Shown: piece by piece, positions 60,018-64,000 of the stretch | Position numbering within the stretch: position 1 is the first letter of the stretch | How the letters are laid out: every line of letters begins with the position of its first letter | Origin: Haemonchus contortus | Taxonomy: Eukaryota; Nematoda; Chromadorea; Rhabditida; Trichostrongylidae | Length of the DNA stretch: 64,000 bases | Assembly: GCA_000469685.2 (NCBI GenBank) | Contig: LS997567.1 | Span: 24,863,155 to 24,927,154 of the forward strand | Direction: 5' to 3' | Made by a program: the position numbers and the translations under genes | Notes under the pieces: generated by a model | Told to the model about the DNA's origin: nothing | Database searches by the model: none | What the model saw: only the letters and a program-made list of their open reading frames with translations

Positions 60018-60650
60018 TATGTAGAAAAATGCGTGAGCGCTCGCGTGCAGCCTCTATGTCAGGCTGTCCCAACACAGATGCTCGCGTCAGGAGGTCCTTC
60101 AAGGTAGCAAACGCTTGCTGATGGACTTCTGTCCACAAAAGTGGGATTTTCGTACTCGTGAGGTCATAGAGAGGCTGTGCTATTTGCGCATATCGGAGGA
60201 TAAATTTGCGGTAATAGCCTGTCATTCCTAGGAAAGTCCTCAATTGTGATAGATTTGTAGGCTGCGGATAATCTCGAATTTTCTCTACCTTGCCGGGATC
60301 GGTTCGGAGGCCATTCTTATCCATTACATGTCCCAAGAACTCCGCGGAGCTTTCCAATATACGGCATTTTTGTGGCTCGAGTTTCAAATGCGCTTTGGCG
60401 TAGCACTTGGAAAACCTGTTTCAAAACCTCGACATGACGCTCCATTGTCTCTGTTGCTACAAGCTTATCGTCAATGTATACGGAGACTTCTGCTCCCATA
60501 AGCGGTCCTAGTACTTTCTTCATTAATCTTTGGAATACCGCTGGCGCCGTGGAAAGCCCAAATAGGAGTACTCTGAACAGAAAAGGTCCGCCGTAGTGGT
60601 AAAATGAGCTGTCTTCCCTAGCTTCCTCAGTTAAGGGTACAGTACTCGCC
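60018..60650 (-). pseudogene. Gypsy reverse transcriptase, C-terminal half (copy 2)
   Basis: VYIDDKLVAT lies in 60317-60523 and the connection region in 60010-60387. The joint at about 60335 is intact here but has lost one base in copy 1. Motif A is absent as in copy 1. Confidence 0.88.
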
Positions 60651-61489
60651 GTAAGAACTCAAAAATTTGCGATAATACCGCGAGTTCGCGTCTTTTTCGT
60701 CTTTTCTTTATAAATTGCTTCAAAATAAATTAATCGAGGAGAAAAAAAATACCGTTGAACTCAGCTCATCGAGCTCTACAAGATGGTACCCTAGAATGTT
60801 GCTTTACTTTGGATTGCGCCGTGCACTTGAGCTCCATCCGAAAAGTGATTGCATGCCCATGGGGTGCACGCTAAGTGCTTGTAGGGGCTCATTGGCTCCT
60901 TAAGATGATCTGTTCAAAATTTGCTTCGGATTGCGCCACGTACTCGACTTTACTCAGTACAATGGTGGAAATAATTGTTGGTTTTGTTCAGTCTCCATCG
61001 TTCCTTTTTTGAGTTGGAGGGTGTAGATGGCCGCCTCTACGGTCACTGCACACAACACTCCTCTCTACAGGTTCCATTGAAAAAATGACATCAATTTATG
61101 GCAAAATAACGGAGTCGATTTTTTTGGCATTTTCCCATTTTTTGGAGAAATTTTTCTACAGAATCTGAGGAGATGGTGTTGAGGCACTCCACTGTCGTAG
61201 ACATCTCTTTATTGTCTGCAAGTCTTTAGTGGCACACCCTATCACAAATCAAAATTTCTCTCTTGGTATGGCCCCAAACTTCGAACTTCGTCAAGCCCAA
61301 ACCATAAAACAGTGTTTTTTTCCTTCCCAATGGTCTTTTTGCAGCTGCGTTGCACACTGCTAGATTCCCCATGAAAAATCCTATCGAATGATATATAGGT
61401 CGACCCGTGACGAAAACCTCCCTGCACAACCACTTTCTGCAGTAGGCCTGTCTCTGAGCGATTTCCTGCAGGGCTTGTTTTGATACGCA

Positions 61490-61985
61490 TGCGGCCGAGT
61501 ACTGTAGTGGCGGGAATTTGGAAAGCTTTCAAATGATAATAATTTGAATGGGAGATTAGATCTGCTGGTGGCGGGGTACTGAAGTGGCGGGAAGGGGGTT
61601 GGATCGATTAATGATTACTTTAGTGGGGGGATAAGATCTGAAGGGGACGGGGTACTGTAGTGGCGGGAATTTGGAGGCTTTCGAATGATAATTATTTGAA
61701 TGGGGGATTAGATCTGCTGGTGGCGGGGTACTGAAGTGGCGGGAAGGGGGGTTGGATCGATTAATGATTACTTTAGTGGGGGGTAAGATCTGAAGGGGAC
61801 GGGGTACTGTAGTGCGGGAATTTGGAGGCTTTCGAATGATAATTATTTGAATGGGGGATTAGATCTGCTGGCGGCGGGGTACTGAAGTGGCGGGAAGGGG
61901 GTTGCATCGATTAATGATTACTTATTGGGAGGTAAGATCTGCAGGGGATGGGGTACTGTAGTGGCGGGAAAGTGGGGCAGTTTGA
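61490..61985 (+). repeat. Alternating 75-bp A/B minisatellite (copy 2)
   Basis: Same A-B-A-B-A-B-A order as 23545-24030, with a few single-base differences in G runs. Confidence 0.9.
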
Positions 61986-62841
61986 ATGGGAGTTTTGAGA
62001 CGGTCTGGAGCGGTTTCCATCGTTCATTTATAATGTGGAGGCTGTAGATAAGTGCATCTACGGTCTCTGTACTCAACACTCCTCCTTACAGGTTCCATTG
62101 AGAATATGATATCGATTACGACAAAATAACGGAGTCGATTTTTTTTGGCATTTTCCAATTTTTGGAGGAGTTTTTCTCCGGAACCTGAGGAGATGGCAGC
62201 GAAGCAATCCACTATTGTATACTAAACTTTGTGTTCTGCGAAGCTATTATGATACACCTTATCAAAGATTAACAGTCTTCTCTTGGTACGGCTCCAAACT
62301 TCGCTTATCGTCACGCTCCAATTACAAAATTATGCTTTTTCCCCTTGCCGCATGAATTTTTGCAGTTAAATTGTATACTGTTAGATTCTCCGTAAAAACT
62401 GCTACCTAAGGATTGTTTCTTCCCCAGCGGAAAAGAAAAGAACGTTGTTTTATGATTTGGGCTTGACGAAGTATTTCGACTCTTATTTCTCTATTTATCG
62501 ATCTCAAAGGTACTTAATCTCAAAGACCCTTTAGACAGTCAGTGAGGGAATTTCTCCCTGTATATTTCTCGACATTCACAGCCGCCTGGGCTTCCAACAT
62601 TACTTTGACAACCTCCCACACCTCGGAAGTTGGATTTGGATTCGGCGACGGGTCTTCACTATTACATAAAGAGAACTGCGACTCACTCATCATCTCGCAT
62701 TGTGAAGATCCTGTTGCACCATCTTCTCATTCGCCTTGTGAGATCCGCCTCCGGTGCTTCCGTAGCCCAGCGTTCCTCAGTGGCCAATCTTGATACGGAT
62801 CCTGCTTTGTAAAGTTTGCTCATATTGACGTTTGATGGATG

Positions 62842-63375
62842 CTAACACCGCTTACCCAGCCTTCGCCATGAATAAGCCTCCCCTTGCTTATCATCGCTGG
62901 GTTGATCCTTCCTTTCCCTCGACCTGCTGTCACCATACTGCTCGTGCAATATGTTTAGTTTAGACATCAATTGATCTCTTTTATCCTTGAGTTGAACCAC
63001 CGCATTCAAGAGGTTAGCTTGCCCACATTTCATCTCGCTAGACAAGCTTTCGATCAAGCCTAGGTTACGCTGCGCATCAGTCAAGATTGGTCGCAGTTGA
63101 GGGACGGACAGTCCACTATCGACCAAAAACTCTCGAGGTCCCTTACTGCGTTAGAGACTCATCCGTTGCGGCTGCCCGCGGCCACTTCTACAGAGCTCAA
63201 AATGGCTGCTCTTTTAGCCTCTGACAGCCTTTTGAAGTGGCGACTCAGACTTCGTTGCAAGCTCTTGTGATCGCTGTCACTTCATCTGGGAGCGGTGTTT
63301 CTTTGTGTTCTCTAATATCGGTAGAGCTTCCAACCTGTTCTCCATCGATGTCGTCCATGTCTTCGTCATCCGTGC
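62842..63375 (-). pseudogene. Gypsy gag region (copy 2)
   Basis: The frame 62842-63126 is a 94-residue helical segment (VVQLKDKRDQLMSKLNILHE) consistent with a capsid or coiled-coil part of gag. In copy 1 the same stretch is broken by single-base differences. Confidence 0.55.
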
Positions 63376-63437
63376 CTACCCTGAGCTGCTAAACCCCCAT
63401 GTCGAGTGCTGAGCGCATTCTAGGCAGCTATGTCCTA

Positions 63438-64000
63438 CCAGTTTGGCTATGCACGCTAACGCGCGCAGTATATTTGGACCGGCCACTTATCCACGATGGA
63501 GTCATTCAGCGGAATGTTGGATAATCAGTATAAGATAGTTCTCTCTAGATTCGGACGCTGAACTGCTGAGAGCATCACGATCGATATATTTGAGCAGAGT
63601 CATAGTGGTTGGTCATAGCTCCGTCCACCTTAGTGCAAACCCTTCCCACAACAAACTTGACCACCCTTCTTTTGACTGCTCCAAACCATTTTTCCGCATT
63701 CCAGAAAGTTTTTGAAGAGATGAGTTTTTGGTCCTATCCCGCTTCCATGTGCCAGCTCCGCCTCCTCGAGGACTTAACTACATTTGTTCCAATTCCTCCT
63801 ACCACTTTTTTCCCGCGTTCTAGAACGTTTCTGAATAGAGTTATGAATTTTTGATCTAAGCCCCGCCCGCTTTGGTGCCATCCCGCCCACTTCGAAGATT
63901 CGGCCACACTTGTTCCATTACTTCTAATCACTTTTTTCCCGCACTCTAGAACGTTTCTGAATAGAAATATGAATTTTGATCCGAGCCCCGCCCACTTAGG
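63438..64000 (-). mobile_element. Helitron-like 3' end and minisatellite (copy 2), cut by window
   Basis: CTGG at 63441-63438 on the minus strand, the GC hairpin and 127-bp minisatellite units from about 63700 match 25497-26060. The element continues beyond the window. Confidence 0.85.

Larger units (their letters stand above)
56501..63458 (-). mobile_element. Ty3/Gypsy element, second near-identical copy
   Basis: It is collinear with 18557-25496, with offsets between 37,941 and 37,949, so only a few single-base insertions and deletions separate the copies. It lacks the 3' LTR because the N gap replaces it. It includes gag fragments, the repeat block (60650-62540), RT, MITE, RNase H, integrase and post-integrase frames. 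The short LTR remnant continues to 63437, where the Helitron 3' end begins. Confidence 0.95.

Overview
The window is eukaryotic and most probably from a strongylid (hookworm-like) nematode. The evidence is a BEL/Pao element with a YVDN reverse-transcriptase motif and a tRNA-Gly primer site, CR1-like and RTE-like LINEs, Tc1/mariner and Helitron elements, small exons with GTRAGT donors, and fragments of von Willebrand factor A (VWA) and C-type lectin genes of the kind expanded in parasitic nematodes. The species is inferred, not proven. Nothing looks bacterial: there are no operons, rRNA genes or CRISPR array.

Layout. 1-1103: 127-bp minisatellite and 3' end of a Helitron-like element. 1422-2702: foldback element. 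About 3480-3790: tRNA-related repeat. 4634-6915: Helitron with about 12 minisatellite units. 8324-10299: second foldback element with arms near 590 bp. 11187-14932: decayed CR1/Jockey-like LINE. 15000-15990: decayed RTE-like LINE. 16165-17183: small Helitron. 18125-25496: Ty3/Gypsy element on the minus strand, with a TA-flanked MITE inside pol and a 1.9-kb repeat block where protease and the N-terminal half of RT should be. Its 5' LTR is cut by a Helitron end. 25497-30030: Helitron-like element holding about 3 kb of GACA/GATA microsatellite. 30504-36670: multi-exon VWA plus C-type lectin gene on the minus strand, with a complete 1,557-bp Helitron and other repeats in its largest intron. 37452-38680: another Helitron fragment. 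39054-45765: young, nearly intact BEL/Pao element with perfect 5-bp target duplications. 45921-47193: Tc1/mariner element. 47629-47668: probable signal-peptide exon. 49289-49548 and 50045-50570: MITEs. 53004-55854: exons of a second C-type lectin gene on the minus strand. 56491-56500: N gap. 56501-64000: near-identical second copy of 18557 to about 26060.

The only host genes I can support are the two lectin-type genes, both on the minus strand. Most other sequence is mobile DNA in layers: a MITE and a Helitron interrupt the Gypsy element, and a Helitron sits in the lectin gene's intron. The least conventional signal is the Helitron family. Each fuller copy has the same order: an A|TCCTAC 5' end, a CTGT/GACA microsatellite, a GC-palindrome block, a 115-127-bp minisatellite, and a 3' hairpin followed by CTGG|T. 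The 7.5-kb repeat next to the N gap may be an assembly artefact and should be resolved before any copy-number claim.
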